Below, piece by piece: positions 11,501 to 22,400 of a DNA stretch of 64,000 nt. The position numbers and the translations under genes are program-made. The stretch spans positions 4,154,001 to 4,218,000 of the forward strand of contig NZ_CP087134.1 in the NCBI RefSeq assembly GCF_020911925.1, given 5' to 3'. Each line of letters starts with the position of its first letter. Positions within the stretch are counted from its first letter, which is position 1. The notes under the pieces are model-generated. The model did no database searches. It had not been told where the DNA came from and worked only from the letters and a program-made list of their open reading frames with translations. The DNA comes from Flavobacterium cupriresistens (lineage in GTDB: Bacteria > Bacteroidota > Bacteroidia > Flavobacteriales > Flavobacteriaceae).

Positions 11501-14500
11501 TAAACTGTATTTGTTTTTCCTTCTAATGAAAGCCCTATTGTACATTGAAATATACTATCTAATAGGCCCGGTTCTAAAACAAATTGATCCTGTTTTTTGA
11601 ATGTCAATTCAACAACTGCTTTATCCTGAGAATAGCTGATATTTTCAATTCCTTGAAAGTTTCTTCCATAATCAAATCCCAGATCACTAAAATGTTCGTA
11701 AACTTCTTTTTTGCTTTTAATTTGTGGCAAACCGGCTATTATTTCAGCTACATCTAATTGCTTTGAAGGTGTAGTATTAGCAGATTGTTTTCGCAGTTTA
11801 CCTGAGCTATGTATGCTTTTTTTCTCTTTATGAATTGAATATATTTGATATTGATATTCTGAACTTGTAATTTCTGAGATCACCGTATTAAGCTCCATCC
11901 CTTTATCTTTATTTCTTAAAGGTTCTTGCCACGTAATATCATATAACTCATTTATCATATCATTCGCACTGATTTTTCCGGCTTGCAGTGCCATTTCTAT
12001 ATAGGCAGCTCCGGGAAATAAACCAGAACCGTTAACGATGTGCTCTTTTATAAAATACTCATCACCACTAAAATTACTTTCAAATTTCTGTTCCTTAATA
12101 GTCGAACTATTTTGATGAAGTAAGGGATGTATTTTTGAAGTTTTTTCTGTCTGTTTTTCTATTTCTTCAATCCAGTAACGATCTCTCTCGAATGGATATG
12201 ATGGGATTTTAATTTTCTTTATTTTTTGATTGTAAAATAACTCCCAATCAATTCTTACTCCTTGTGTCCATAATTCAGCTACAGTTTCTAATTCAGCGTG
12301 TTTAATTGCACTTTCTACAAATGCTTTCCCAGAAATACCTTTTATAGTCGTATTCTCCTGAACTCTTATATTATTTGTATAATAATTTAAGGCTCCGGAT
12401 TTCTCACCCTCTGGATTTAAAAAGTTTTTCAACTTCATAATTAATTCATCATGATCCTGCGCAACACATGCAAAGCGCTCTTCCATTGCTGTACGTCCAA
12501 CCTGAAATGTAAATGCTAAAGAATTTAATGATACATTGGAGTTATCTTGAACAAACAATACTACTTTTTTACAATATCTCTCCAGACTATTTCTGTCTTT
12601 TGCAGATAGTACAAGGATTACTTTGCCATTAATTTCTTGTTCTTTTTCTGAAACGGCAGGAATGTATTCTTCAATAATTGCGTGTGCATTAGTGCCACTA
12701 AATCCAAAACTGCTAATAGCCGCTCTTCTTTTACCACCTATGTAGTTATCCCAAGATTTAAGGGCTGTATTTACATAAAAAGGACTGTTCTCAAAATCGA
12801 TAAATTCATTATTTCTTTGATAATTCAAAGAAGGCGGAATTTGTTTATGTTGCATTGACAAAATCACTTTTTGCAATCCTGCTAATCCTGCTGCATGGAG
12901 TGTATGCCCAATATTGGTCTTTACGCTCCCAATACCACAGTAATTCCTTTTTTGTGTTTTGGATCTAAAAGCTTTAGTAAGAGCTTCAACCTCTATGGGA
13001 TCTCCTAATTTAGTTCCTGTACCATGTGCTTCTACATAACTTATCGTTTCCGGATTTATCTGAAATTTTTCATACACTTGTTTTTCTAAAGCTTCTTGTG
13101 ATGGTGCACTTGGTGCCAAAATGCCGTTGGTTGCTCCATCTTGATTCGTTAGAATTCCCTTAATCACTGCATGAATACTATCTCCATCTCTTAGCGCGTC
13201 TTTTAAGCGTTTAACTACCACTATGCCTACACCTTCACCCGGTACAAATCCATTTGCTCTATGATCAAATGTAAAACACTGCCCATTCTCGCTTAACATT
13301 GAAGCTTTACTTGCCATTTTATGAAATAGTGGCGTGGCTGCGAGACTTACGCCTCCACAAATCCCCATATCAATATGGCCGGATTGCAGGTTTCTACAAG
13401 CTGCTTCTAATGCTACTAATGATGACGAACACGCTGAATCAATTGCTAAGGCAGGTCCTCTTAGGTTTAGATAATAAGAAATTCTGGCTGCAAGAATTGA
13501 ATTATCCATACCCCAAAAAACAGACACGTGCTTGTTTTTAGGATTCTGAATATAATCGCTATTACCTACTCCAGCATAAACTCCCACTTGCTTACCGTCT
13601 AAATGGTCTTGAGTTAAATTTGCGTCTTCTAATGCATGCCAACAATGTTCTAAGAACAAGCGCTGTTGCGGATCCATATTTTCAGCTTCTATGCCTGATA
13701 TTTTAAAAAACCCAGCATCAAACTTGTCTATATTATCCATAAAACCACCCCATTTACTATAGGTTTTATCTTCTTCACCTTTAATAGGGCTGTAATGAAG
13801 TGTGCTATCCCATCTTTCTATTGGAGTTTCTCTTATCAAATTTTCTCCTCCTTTTAGAGCTTCCCAATATTCTTCCAGATTTGATGTTCCTGCATAAGCT
13901 CCACTCATACCAACAATTGCTATATCGTCTGTATCTTTTTGTTCCTCTTGTGGTAGATATTTTATATTCTCTTCCTCTTTAAGGACTGGTATATTTACAT
14001 TCTTGTCTTTTATAATCTTATGTTTCCAACCCTCTTTATTTTCGATAATATATTGTACTAAAGATCGAATACTAGGATAATTAAATAAATCCGTTGGTTG
14101 AATATCGATACTCAGTTCTTTATTTATGTAGTCACTAAGTTGATTACTCAGAATAGAATCATAACCCATTGCCGCGAATGGTTCGTCTAAATCAAACTCT
14201 TCCTGAGGAAGCTTGATTAAAGACGCTGCTATTTTTTGTACTTTGTCTAATACAATATTTTGATGTTCTTCTGTATCTGCAGTCTCTAACTCAAATTGAT
14301 TTATCAGGGTTTTCTCTTCGGTAATTTTATTTACTGAACAGGCTTTTTTTATTCTCGAGGCTAAACTTTTTGCAATCGGTTTTTTAGAAAACTTAACTGC
14401 ATATATTTCCTTTAGTTCGCCATCCAGAATTTTCTCTAAGGCGGCCATTCCCTCTTTTGCTTCAATGCTCCCTATCCCCATTTGATCCATTCGATCTGCA

Positions 14501-16431
14501 TATTTGGAGTCTGAAGCCACACCAATATGCCCCCAATACCCCCAATTAATTGTATATGCAGGTATCTTATATTTTTGCTCAACTACTTTTGCTAAGGTAT
14601 TTTTATAAGTACAACCTGCTGCATAATTGGCTTGTCCGGGACCATTAAAAAACCCTTGAATAGAGGAATAGAAACACATAAAATCCAACAACTCATTCCC
14701 GCATACCTGAACTAAATTTTGAACTGCTGTTGATTTTGGAGCAAAGGCTTTGGTAAAGTCAGAAAAACTCATCGCATAAAATGGTTTATCTTCTAACACT
14801 AAAGCTGAATGAATGACACCATTTATAACTTCTCCACCAGATTTTATTTGCTCAAAAGCCGCTCTTATATCTTCTACTTTATTTGCATCGCATTGTATAT
14901 AAACGGGTTTCCTTTCATAGCCTGAAAACTGCTCTATACCAGCTTCTACTGTTTGGTCTGATGCTCTTCTTCCTAACCAATATACTTTGGCATTATATTT
15001 ATTAATCAGGTACTCTGTAGTGATTTTACCTAAACCACCAGCTCCTCCAAGAATTACATAAGTTCCATTTTTTCTAATTCTGTTAGAATAAGATACTGTT
15101 GGTAATGTGGCTATTGGACTTAATAATTTTTTATAAAAACTTCCGTTTCTATAAGCCACTAAAGTCTCACTCGTTTGTACTATTTTAGTAGCTAATTCTT
15201 CAAAATCTATGGGTTCATTCTCATTGATATCAACTACTCTAAAATTCCAAGTAGGCATTTCTGCTGCTACTGTCCCAACTAAACCGAAGATTCCGGCTCC
15301 TTTTTCCTGAACTGTATCGGTAGAGAAAACCTGCTGTGTTTGGTTTAGAATAATGTGAATCTGAAAATTATTATTTTTTAATTCTACTAGTTTTTTTAAA
15401 CAGGTAAAAACAAACTCTTCTTCTTTTCCATAAGATCCATTTTCACTGTCCTGGGCTACCAAAGAACGGTTTGGAAATATAAAGACGTAATCAAAAGATT
15501 CATCGATATCATCCATAGCTGAAACATGAATAACTTCTGCATTTTGTTTTGTTAAGGCCTTTTTAAAGTCAAAAAGCAAATCCGTATCATCACCCAAACA
15601 TAAAATTTTCTTTTTCTGAAAAGGATTTTTTTCCTGAGTTATCTCTTTAGTCTCTTCCCATTTTTCTTCAAAATATTGCAATTCTAAAGCACTATCACCC
15701 GGAAGCAATTTCACTCCTTCAAATACAAAAAGAATCTCCCCTTCAGCGCTAAGTAAATTAACCGTAAAAGAATCCTCTTTACTTTCTTCTTTAATTGCCT
15801 GGCACCAATGCGTATTCGTAATATCGCCATACATATACATTGCCTCAATGCTTTCTATCCTTGAAATATTCTCCTTTTGTCCATTTAAGGTCTGAAAAGC
15901 GCTTTCTACTATATTTAAGGGCAACACATACGGCTCTTCTTCCTTTTTAGGAATAACTCTGGACCAAACTTGATTTTGAATTTGAAATACAGAATGAATA
16001 CTCTGCAATTCATTTGTATATTCTGCTAAATTCTTCCCTAATTTTTTATAGAACGCTTCTTTGTATAACTCTGGTGTTATGCCTATTAAGTGCTCTAACT
16101 CAATCTTTGCAGGTGTTTTTTCAGATACCTTTAATAAATCTCCTTGTGCATATATTGTTTTATGAAAATCATCATTATCCTGATAGAATTCAAACGAAAA
16201 TCCTTCATTTTGTTCCTTAAATTCAATATGAAGTACTAGTGGTTCATTTTCTATTACTATAGGCTGATTCCATTTAAAGTTTCGTATGGCATTAATTTCT
16301 CCATTATTTACTTTACTCCCTGCTACTCTTATCATTTCGATATAAGCTGATAATGGTAATGTTTTCTTTCCGTTGACTTTAAAATATTGAAAGAATGATT
16401 CTTTTCCTGTATATATAATCTTGAATTTCAT
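5503..16431 (-). CDS. trans-AT polyketide synthase (DH0-KR-ACP / KS-DH-KR-ACP / KS-DH-KR), 3642 aa
   Basis: Residues 1-250 are a DH fold that starts abruptly inside the domain. Its catalytic His is Phe (QYFKVNGKKTLP) and its catalytic Asp is Glu (VESAFQ), so it should be inactive. Next: KR (about 270-680; GGAGGLGK loop, tyrosine motif YAAGC); ACP (Ser near 757); KS (about 832-1255; DSACSSS, EAHGTGT, GHTLHAAG); DH (about 1434-1700; EHIVNGSGLFP, LDSIFQ); KR (catalytic part about 1889-2070; YASAN); ACP (about 2143-2220; GIDSI); KS (about 2284-2715; DTMCSSS); DH (about 2895-3150; DHLVNSEKLFP, IDAALQ); KR (about 3374-3600; YSAGC). The N-terminal DH-KR-ACP completes the KS at the end of the upstream protein. 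The terminal KR is continued by the cMT-ACP-ER of the next protein. Predicted units: a hydroxyl (module 7), an olefin (module 8), then an alpha-methyl reduced unit (module 9). Confidence 0.95.
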   Translation of the reverse strand: MKFKIIYTGKESFFQYFKVNGKKTLPLSAYIEMIRVAGSKVNNGEINAIRNFKWNQPIVIENEPLVLHIEFKEQNEGFSFEFYQDNDDFHKTIYAQGDLLKVSEKTPAKIELEHLIGITPELYKEAFYKKLGKNLAEYTNELQSIHSVFQIQNQVWSRVIPKKEEEPYVLPLNIVESAFQTLNGQKENISRIESIEAMYMYGDITNTHWCQAIKEESKEDSFTVNLLSAEGEILFVFEGVKLLPGDSALELQYFEEKWEETKEITQEKNPFQKKKILCLGDDTDLLFDFKKALTKQNAEVIHVSAMDDIDESFDYVFIFPNRSLVAQDSENGSYGKEEEFVFTCLKKLVELKNNNFQIHIILNQTQQVFSTDTVQEKGAGIFGLVGTVAAEMPTWNFRVVDINENEPIDFEELATKIVQTSETLVAYRNGSFYKKLLSPIATLPTVSYSNRIRKNGTYVILGGAGGLGKITTEYLINKYNAKVYWLGRRASDQTVEAGIEQFSGYERKPVYIQCDANKVEDIRAAFEQIKSGGEVINGVIHSALVLEDKPFYAMSFSDFTKAFAPKSTAVQNLVQVCGNELLDFMCFYSSIQGFFNGPGQANYAAGCTYKNTLAKVVEQKYKIPAYTINWGYWGHIGVASDSKYADRMDQMGIGSIEAKEGMAALEKILDGELKEIYAVKFSKKPIAKSLASRIKKACSVNKITEEKTLINQFELETADTEEHQNIVLDKVQKIAASLIKLPQEEFDLDEPFAAMGYDSILSNQLSDYINKELSIDIQPTDLFNYPSIRSLVQYIIENKEGWKHKIIKDKNVNIPVLKEEENIKYLPQEEQKDTDDIAIVGMSGAYAGTSNLEEYWEALKGGENLIRETPIERWDSTLHYSPIKGEEDKTYSKWGGFMDNIDKFDAGFFKISGIEAENMDPQQRLFLEHCWHALEDANLTQDHLDGKQVGVYAGVGNSDYIQNPKNKHVSVFWGMDNSILAARISYYLNLRGPALAIDSACSSSLVALEAACRNLQSGHIDMGICGGVSLAATPLFHKMASKASMLSENGQCFTFDHRANGFVPGEGVGIVVVKRLKDALRDGDSIHAVIKGILTNQDGATNGILAPSAPSQEALEKQVYEKFQINPETISYVEAHGTGTKLGDPIEVEALTKAFRSKTQKRNYCGIGSVKTNIGHTLHAAGLAGLQKVILSMQHKQIPPSLNYQRNNEFIDFENSPFYVNTALKSWDNYIGGKRRAAISSFGFSGTNAHAIIEEYIPAVSEKEQEINGKVILVLSAKDRNSLERYCKKVVLFVQDNSNVSLNSLAFTFQVGRTAMEERFACVAQDHDELIMKLKNFLNPEGEKSGALNYYTNNIRVQENTTIKGISGKAFVESAIKHAELETVAELWTQGVRIDWELFYNQKIKKIKIPSYPFERDRYWIEEIEKQTEKTSKIHPLLHQNSSTIKEQKFESNFSGDEYFIKEHIVNGSGLFPGAAYIEMALQAGKISANDMINELYDITWQEPLRNKDKGMELNTVISEITSSEYQYQIYSIHKEKKSIHSSGKLRKQSANTTPSKQLDVAEIIAGLPQIKSKKEVYEHFSDLGFDYGRNFQGIENISYSQDKAVVELTFKKQDQFVLEPGLLDSIFQCTIGLSLEGKTNTVYVPYSIQRVSIYKEVPLKAWCLVEQVATKSSTSGIRKYNMILVNSVGEIILKLDEFTLLPLENILADKKESEEDKKEGIRYFNAVWKNVAPQISKRKENKQLVYLAGFERTIKEKIKNNSPEVRLLEDSEDPTDGFQVIFKKLKQIVEVKEEVELTIVIENNSYKQYGHLAALLQSAQLEYSKILGKVIVLDNESKKSIEEILEIVASESKLEAPEVRYINGQREERILEVLTPQKQTPEIKIKEGGVYWITGGMGGLGQIFLEHILKTKDTKVILTGRSSSNDAYNKIVNSYSNVLYNSCDIADKEAVTLQFQKIKQQFGTIDGIIHSAGIIKDSLIIHKSAEEAEEVLKPKIDGILFLDEVTKNEKLDFFVSFSAVAAVKGNQGQSDYASANAFMDNFMTDRRTKYEQKTRFGKSISINWPLWENGGMKMSEEQKQYIKNQTGMLPMPNEVGTNSFDFILSGEQSQVIPVYGLLERIEIQKQGNKEVVKEVNEKKIKEYKQEELKVFITSYLIDLLSTEFKLPKERFEAHKYFEDFGIDSISITKLTNTFDAVFNDIPRTLFFEYQSLQELIGYFLENQQEAIQELLLKNEDPVSPEEAHNETFVSEGIEERNQDSDQSVIEDNPKSQDDFSAVRNADNEEKIAIIGLAGKYPGANNVQEFWENLKQGKDSITEIPSDRWDMTSFYDEEKGKSGTSYSKWGGFIEDVNKFDPLFFKISPREAEIMEPQERLFLQTAWETIEDAGYTREQLGRSTQTNEMTGNVGVFVGVMYEEYQLYGIEEQHKGNQIHLVGNPSSIANRVSYFFNFHGPSMALDTMCSSSITAVELACQSIMNGDCKAAIAGGVNVSIHPNKYLLLSKAGFASSTGRCKSFGEGGDGYVPSEGVGAVLLKKLSDAERDGDHIYGVIRGASLNHGGKTNGYTVPNPKAQTSVIKRAMEKANLKADQISYIEAHGTGTSLGDPIEVASLKKAFQVEEEDYICKIGSVKSNIGHCESAAGISGITKVLLQLKNQQLVPSIHAEKQNPNINFNDTPFRVQKTLEPWNTDGKARIAGISSFGAGGSNAHLIIEEYNKQEKQQNYDQPIPIWVLSAKSEKQLREYAEKLLHFIKNQEKLLPEEVAYTLQVGREAMSHRLAFYATTTEEATAQLNAYLDGVLLDYYCRITDPEASTMEDVTATEIKSLWKNRDARILELWSLGRNIEWSAYYNKKQLPQKVSLPTYPFEKKYCWFSKTDKTNENGVTLNGVDDLHPMLHINKSDLDGIKFHSDFSGNETFLKDHLVNSEKLFPGVAYIELARKALEEVTHQEVLQLKEITWLKPLKVEDKSTEVITLVTKDKNEILVQISSKEEGKSITHVEIKLGREDLKQGSRYDISVLKERMQGEKEGEACYEAFKTVGLEYGDSFQGIKKMYFNENESLVSIDLPAWEGVILNPGVIDAALQATIGVDFNNKQGGLQLPYSLQAVDIYSKDLSRASWCYVQKNKEKSRVHKYSMQILDQDGNVLIGMRDFVSIPLSPETKTTQENKEESIGIYYESIWEEISFEKSAIVPHKKNAFIGAKNEYTAALEKEIQTNGGSVNWYKNATDVPQDIKSVYFLQGIWDADDKNEVLEQIDKIEVNVFKNIKALQKRSAEKLEVVFVTKQTQKVTFSDIVTEKGAGILGLVGSLVKEEMNWSFKSVDVSHPNDMMRILDTPYSKMGESLAIRNLDLYQNILIPVEDKIEKQYSKLRKGGVYVILGGAGGLGKVTTSYLVKEYQAKVYWLGRREQDAAITAAIEEIGQYGVYPTYIQCDADNRLSMQSAYTQIKLTSDEINGIFHSAIVLNDKIVANMSEEDFTKSFYPKSVGSQYFIEAFSQEELDFICFYSSAQSFFRAAGQSNYSAGCTYKDSLAKQVQQKSGIPTYVIHWGYWGNTGIVSSKDYEQRMQQMGIGSITEEEGMQSLEKVFAQKKGQLFVMKFLNDAVIKRMNIFQLKKRKILPPKEATIELKRIKITSPKQILN

Positions 16432-16460
16432 GCTGCTTAATTTTGAAATAATGGATGTAT
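16431..16460 (-). other. Gene boundary that cuts a DH domain in two
   Basis: The upstream protein ends VIHPLFQN, the exact opening of other DH domains here (HPLVHEN, HPLLHQN). The next protein opens MKFKIIYTGKESFF, matching the stretch that follows it in those DHs (QKFSSCLTGRESIL). Only TAA plus five bases lie between, and the frame changes. Compared with intact DHs about ten bases are missing, so a small deletion in an already dead DH could have created the two genes. The short gap suggests coupled translation. Confidence 0.8.
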
Positions 16461-19400
16461 TACTTTTGATACCTTTTCTCTTTTCTCAAATTTCTCAGAG
16501 ATTTCCGGTATCCAATACCTCTTCTTTACAAATGGATAGGTTGGGAGACTTATTCGCTTAGGCTGTGTATTGTCGTCATATAACTTTTCCCAGGCAATAT
16601 ATTCTCCTTGAATCCATAATTTTGCCAGTTCATTCAGATCCTTATTCTCTAAAGCTCTTTTATACAAAATGCTTATATTGTCTGTTGTATTTAACTCATA
16701 ACTTTTCAAGCTTTTTTGATGCCCCGAAAATTGATCTTGCAGGTAGTTATGAAGTTCCTTCCTGAGTGATTTTACAGAGGTAACTTCTATACTTAATCTG
16801 GTTTCCATAGCAACTCTTCCTACTTGTAGTGTATAGGCTAAATCAGTTAAAGAAATAGTTTCCACTTCGTCCAGAAATTTAATAAGCTCTTCTGCTTTCT
16901 GTTTTAAACGTTCTGTATTCTTAGCCGATAAAACAATGAGTACCGACGCCGTCTCAGCTCTATCTCTATCATCATTTCTTTGGTATTCTTCGAGTATAAC
17001 ATGTGCGTTACTTCCTCCAGCTCCAAAGCTGCTTAAACCTGCTCTTCTTTTTTCTGTATCTGTAATGATCCAATCTGTTAATTCTTGCTGAACTTCAAAT
17101 GGACTTTCGTTAAATTGAATATTCTTATTCAGGATATTGCTATGAATCGAAGGGGCAATTTGTTTATACTTAAATTGAAGTAAAATTTTTGTTAATCCCG
17201 AAATTCCGGCTGCGGACTCGCAATGCCCAATATTCGATTTTACAGATCCTATTTTGCAAGTGACATTATGGTCTAAGTTTAAAGCCTGAGTCAAGCCTGC
17301 TATTTCTATCGGGTCTCCTAAACTTGTACCTGTACCATGAGCTTCTATATACTGTAACGACGAGGATTGTATTCCTGCTTTTTGAATTGCTTTTTGAATA
17401 ACTTTGGCTTGCGCATTAGGATTAGGCACATGAAACCCATTAGATCTTCCGCCATGATTAATCGTTGTCGATCGGATTACTCCATAGATTTGATCCTTAT
17501 CTTTTATCGCTTCCGATAGCGGTTTTAAAAGTACCGCTCCAACACCTTCACCTGGAACATACCCGTCAGCTCCTTCGCCAAAAGCAGCGCATTTTCCTTC
17601 GCTGGATACAAAACCTGCACTACTGAGCGAGAGATATTTGTACGGATGCAAATTAAGATTAACTCCACCAGCAATTGCGGTTGTGCATTCGCCTTTTCGG
17701 AGACTCTCACAAGCTAAATGTATAGCGGTGACGGAAGAAGAACACATGGTGTCGATAGCCATACTTGGTCCCTCAAAATTCATCACATAAGAAACCCTGT
17801 TAGCAATACTGCTATGAATTCCTTTTGGTGTCGCAAACTGCCCCTCGTGCATCGTATCTATACCAAACATAGCATACTCACTATACATTACACCAACAAA
17901 AACACCTACTTTTTGATTCAGGTCTTCCGGAGTATATCCTGCATCTTCTACTGTATTCCAGGCCGTTTGCAAAAATAAACGTTCTTGCGGATCCATTAAC
18001 TCAGCTTCTTTGGGTGATATATTAAAAAAAATAGGATCAAATTTGTCTACATCTTCTACAAAACCACCCCACTTACTATACGTCTTTCCTTCTTTGCCTT
18101 TTTCTCGATCAAAAAATAATTCGGTATTCCACCTGTCTTCCGGAATTTCCGTAATACTATCTCTACCTGTTTTTAAGTTCTCCCAAAATTCTTCCAACGT
18201 ATTGGCTCCGGGGTATTTTCCTGCTACACCAATAATTGCAATTGGTTCCTCAATAGGGTTATAATTAGTTTCTTGTTGCTCTTTTTCTTCTTTATTAGTG
18301 TAAAAAGCTTCTATTTTATCTTCTGCAATTACTTGATTTTCTTCCTGATTTTCTGTGAGTTTCAGCATCGAATCAGAATAATTCTTCATGAAGTATAGGG
18401 CTAAATCATCTAGAGTCGGGTTCTCAAAAAACAAGGTATTTGAGACGTCTTCAAAATCTTCATTTAATTTATTCGTCAGTTTCACGATACGAATAGAATC
18501 CATTCCATACGTTTCAAATGGTGTTGTTAAACCAATTCTTTCCGGTTCTATTTGCAACTCTTCGCCGATCAGATTTCTGAAATATCTTACACAAACCTCC
18601 TTTGTAATACCAAAAGTATTCGCAACGGGTGCTGTCTTTTTATGCGCTTTCTTTTCTAAAAGCTTAGATGCTTTCTCATATACAACCATTACTTGCGAAG
18701 GTGCTTCTTTAAATATATAAGATAATGCCTTGAGTCCCTCGGCTGTAGGCAACGGCAGCATTGCCCAATAATGCTCTAAATATTTCCGGCTTTCTTCATT
18801 TATTTGCAGTCCACCCTCTTGCCATAATCCCCAATTAATCGTAATAGATTTTCCTGAGCGTTTTCCTTCTTTTACCAATTGATTTCTGTGTACTGCATAA
18901 GCATCCATATAAGCATTGGCAGAGGCATAGTCCGCTAATCCTATATCTCCCATAATGGCAGAAATAGAAGATATATACATCATAAAATCTAACGATAATT
19001 GTTGCGTTAGTTCATCCAGAATTCTGGTTGCATCAATTTTTGGCGCCAATACTTTATGTATTTCTTCAGGAGTCTTTTTTATTATCTGACTGGCTGTTCC
19101 TATTCCTGCATTATGAATAATTCCATTAATTTGTCCTTCTTCCCTAAGAATTTCATTGATCACTACTGAAATAGCTGCTCGGTCGGTAACATCACAACGG
19201 ATATACTTTGCCTTGTTTAATAGCCTGATCTCACTTTTCTTTTCGGGAGATAATTCGCTCCTTCCGATTAAAAAGAGCTTCGTATTTTTGAATTGATTCA
19301 AATAGTTTGCAAAAATCATCCCCAATCCTCCAGCTCCTCCTGTTATGATATAGACCCCATTGGGTTTAATAACAATTGCATTCTGATCGGATACTTTGTT

Positions 19401-22400
19401 ATAGATTCCTATTTCTCTGACTTCCCGATTGTTGTTTATATACTGAACTTCAGCCTCTTCCGTGGTTCTTTCTTCGTTTATAATCTTGCAAAGAAGGTCT
19501 ATATTCGCTACAGAAATTTGGTCTACAGCTATTGTTTTTCCTGAGATTATTGGGTTTTCTTTGTTTGCCGATTTCAATATTCCCGAAACAAAACTATAGG
19601 ACAAAGCTTCTTGCTCTTCAAATAGTATTAAGAAATGCTGTTCTTTTTTATTGACTAAATGCTGTTTAACACGATCTAGAATAATTCTAAAGAACTCTTC
19701 TTCGTTCTGACTTTGTATGCTTGTTACCTCGATTTCTAACTCATCTGTTAATCGTTCGGCCATTTCTGATGTTGCACCGGCCAAAATAACTTCATAATTT
19801 CTGTTCGCATTGCTTATTACCTTCTCTGTGATTGGTTTTGATTTCCAGTCATAAGAATATAATTGCGTATACCCCTCTATTTTATTCGATGCAGCTTGTT
19901 CTTGGCTAACAAAAGGTAGCGTTACAAAATCGATAAAACTCATGATCACTTCACCACTACCATCTATTAATTTTACATCATAGTGTATCGGTGTATTTTT
20001 TTCTTCACTTTGTTCTCTTATCGTTACATAAGACCAAAACTCTGAAGGTAATTCTTTGTAAATATTTACCTCTTTAACGCTAAATGGGATTGATAATGGT
20101 AATTCTCTTGTATTTCCTTTAAGATGAATTCCTAAACAAGTTTGCAAGGCACTATCCATTGCTTGAACAGTCCAGTAATTGTCTGAAAGATCTTGATTGA
20201 TGCTAATTTTGGCTAAGGCTTCGTTTCCGGAATATCGGATATATTCTATCCCTTGAAAACTCGTTCCATAATGAAATCCGAGTTCTTTGAATAGACTATA
20301 ATAGGCCTCTTTATCCAGAACATCTCCTAATCGATTACCAATTAATCGTATATCCAATTTCTCTATTTCCTCTGTAAATACGGAACTAATCTTACCTTGG
20401 CTTAAGATGATATTTTCTTGTTCCTGATCTTTAACTGTAAACGTAATTTCTTTATTTACTGTTTGTAATTCTGTAACTATTGATTTGGAGTGTCCATTAA
20501 CTTGTAGCGGTGACATCCAGAATACATCTCTTAATTGAGCTATTTTTTGGTCTGTATAGCGTCCGCCCGACACTCTTGCTATCTCCAGATACGCTACACC
20601 CGGTAAGATTTTTTCTGTATGCAGTATATGTTCTGACAGAAATTGTTCGGTACCGGAATATTTACTTATAAATCGAGAACTATCTGCTTTATTGGCTTGT
20701 TGATGTACCAGCGGATGTTCCTTTTTTATTGCTGTAACCTCAGTCGCATCTTTTGGCTTAAACCAACAATAATCTTTGGCAAATGGATAATTAGGAAGAC
20801 TAATAACAGTCGGCATTTTATCGTATAATTGATTCCAATCAATGCGTTCTCCCTGAGCCCATAAAGTGGCTAAAGCTGTTTGATCTTTTTGTATTAAAGC
20901 TTCTTCAACTGCATTGCTTATTTTTGAATAAGCCATCAACTTATTTGCCTCTATTTCGCCCACTATTCCTGTTGCAGGATCTTCTAAATATTGCTTTAGT
21001 TTTGTAACTAATTGTTCTGTATTTGCAACAATAAAAGCTACTCTGCTCTCCATGGCTTCTCTACCGATTTGCAAGGTATAAGCGACATCATTAATCGTCA
21101 GGACCTTAATATTCTCTTCCAGAAATTGACTTATTTTTTGAACATGTTCTTTTAATTGAACACTGTTTTTAGCCGATAGTGGAATGATAACAGGTTCTTG
21201 TGAGTCGAGAAAATTCTGCGAATCTTTTTTATATTCTTCAATCACAAGATGTACATTGGTGCCTCCCGCTCCAAAACTGCTTATTCCGGCTAGTCTTGGT
21301 CTGCCATCTAACGTAATCCAGTCTTCTAATTCTTGCTGTACTTGAAAAGGGCTATTTTCAAAATCGATATTGGTATTTAATTTCTTAGAATGTAATGACG
21401 GAACGAGTTGTTTATTCCTAAGTTGCAAAAGCACCTTGGTAACCCCGGATATCCCTGCTGCTGCCTCACTATGTCCAATATTCGATTTTACAGAACCTAT
21501 TTTGCAAAATTGATTTGTTGTACCTGTAAATGCTTTTTTGAGTCCGGCAATCTCAATAGGGTCTCCTAATTTGGTTCCTGTACCATGGGCCTCAATATAA
21601 CTATAGGCTTCAGGCGAAACTCCTGCCCTATCCATTGCTTGCAGAATTACCGCTGCCTGAGCATTAGGGTTAGGTACGGTATATCCGTTTACTTTTCCGC
21701 CGTGGTTTATAGCACCACCTTTAATGACTCCATAAATTTGATCTCCGTCTTGTTTTGCTTTTGCCAATGATTTTAACATGATTGCGCCAACTCCTTCTGA
21801 AGGCACATAACCATCTCCTCCTTCTCCAAAAGTTTCACATTTCCCTTTTTCTGAAACCAGATGTAAATCACTCAACATTAAATATTTCCCGGGATGTATA
21901 CTTAAATTAACACCTCCGGCTATAGCTCCTTCACAGTTCCCTAAATGTATATTTTCGCAAGCCATCTGAATCGCAATTAGCGATGAAGAACACATCGTTG
22001 CTACTGCCATACTCGGCCCATGAAGGTCTAAAAAATAAGAAACTCTATTGGCTATACTACTGGCATTTCCGGTTGGAGCAATAAAATTACCTTTTAGTCT
22101 TTCTTCTATTCCGAACAATTGATATTCTTCATACATAACTCCAACAAAAACACCTACATTACCACCTGTATCTGTAGCCGATTTTTTTCCTATATTTTGT
22201 AATTTCTTTTTGGTATAACCTGCATCTTCAATCGCATGCCAAGCCGTTTGCAAAAACAACCGTTCTTGCGGATCCATCATTGAAGCTTCGCGTGGCGAAA
22301 TATTAAAAAACAAGGGGTCGAACTTATCTATATCATTAATAAAACCACCCCATTTGCTATAACTTGTTCCTTTTTTTCCTTTCTGTTCATTATAAAACTC

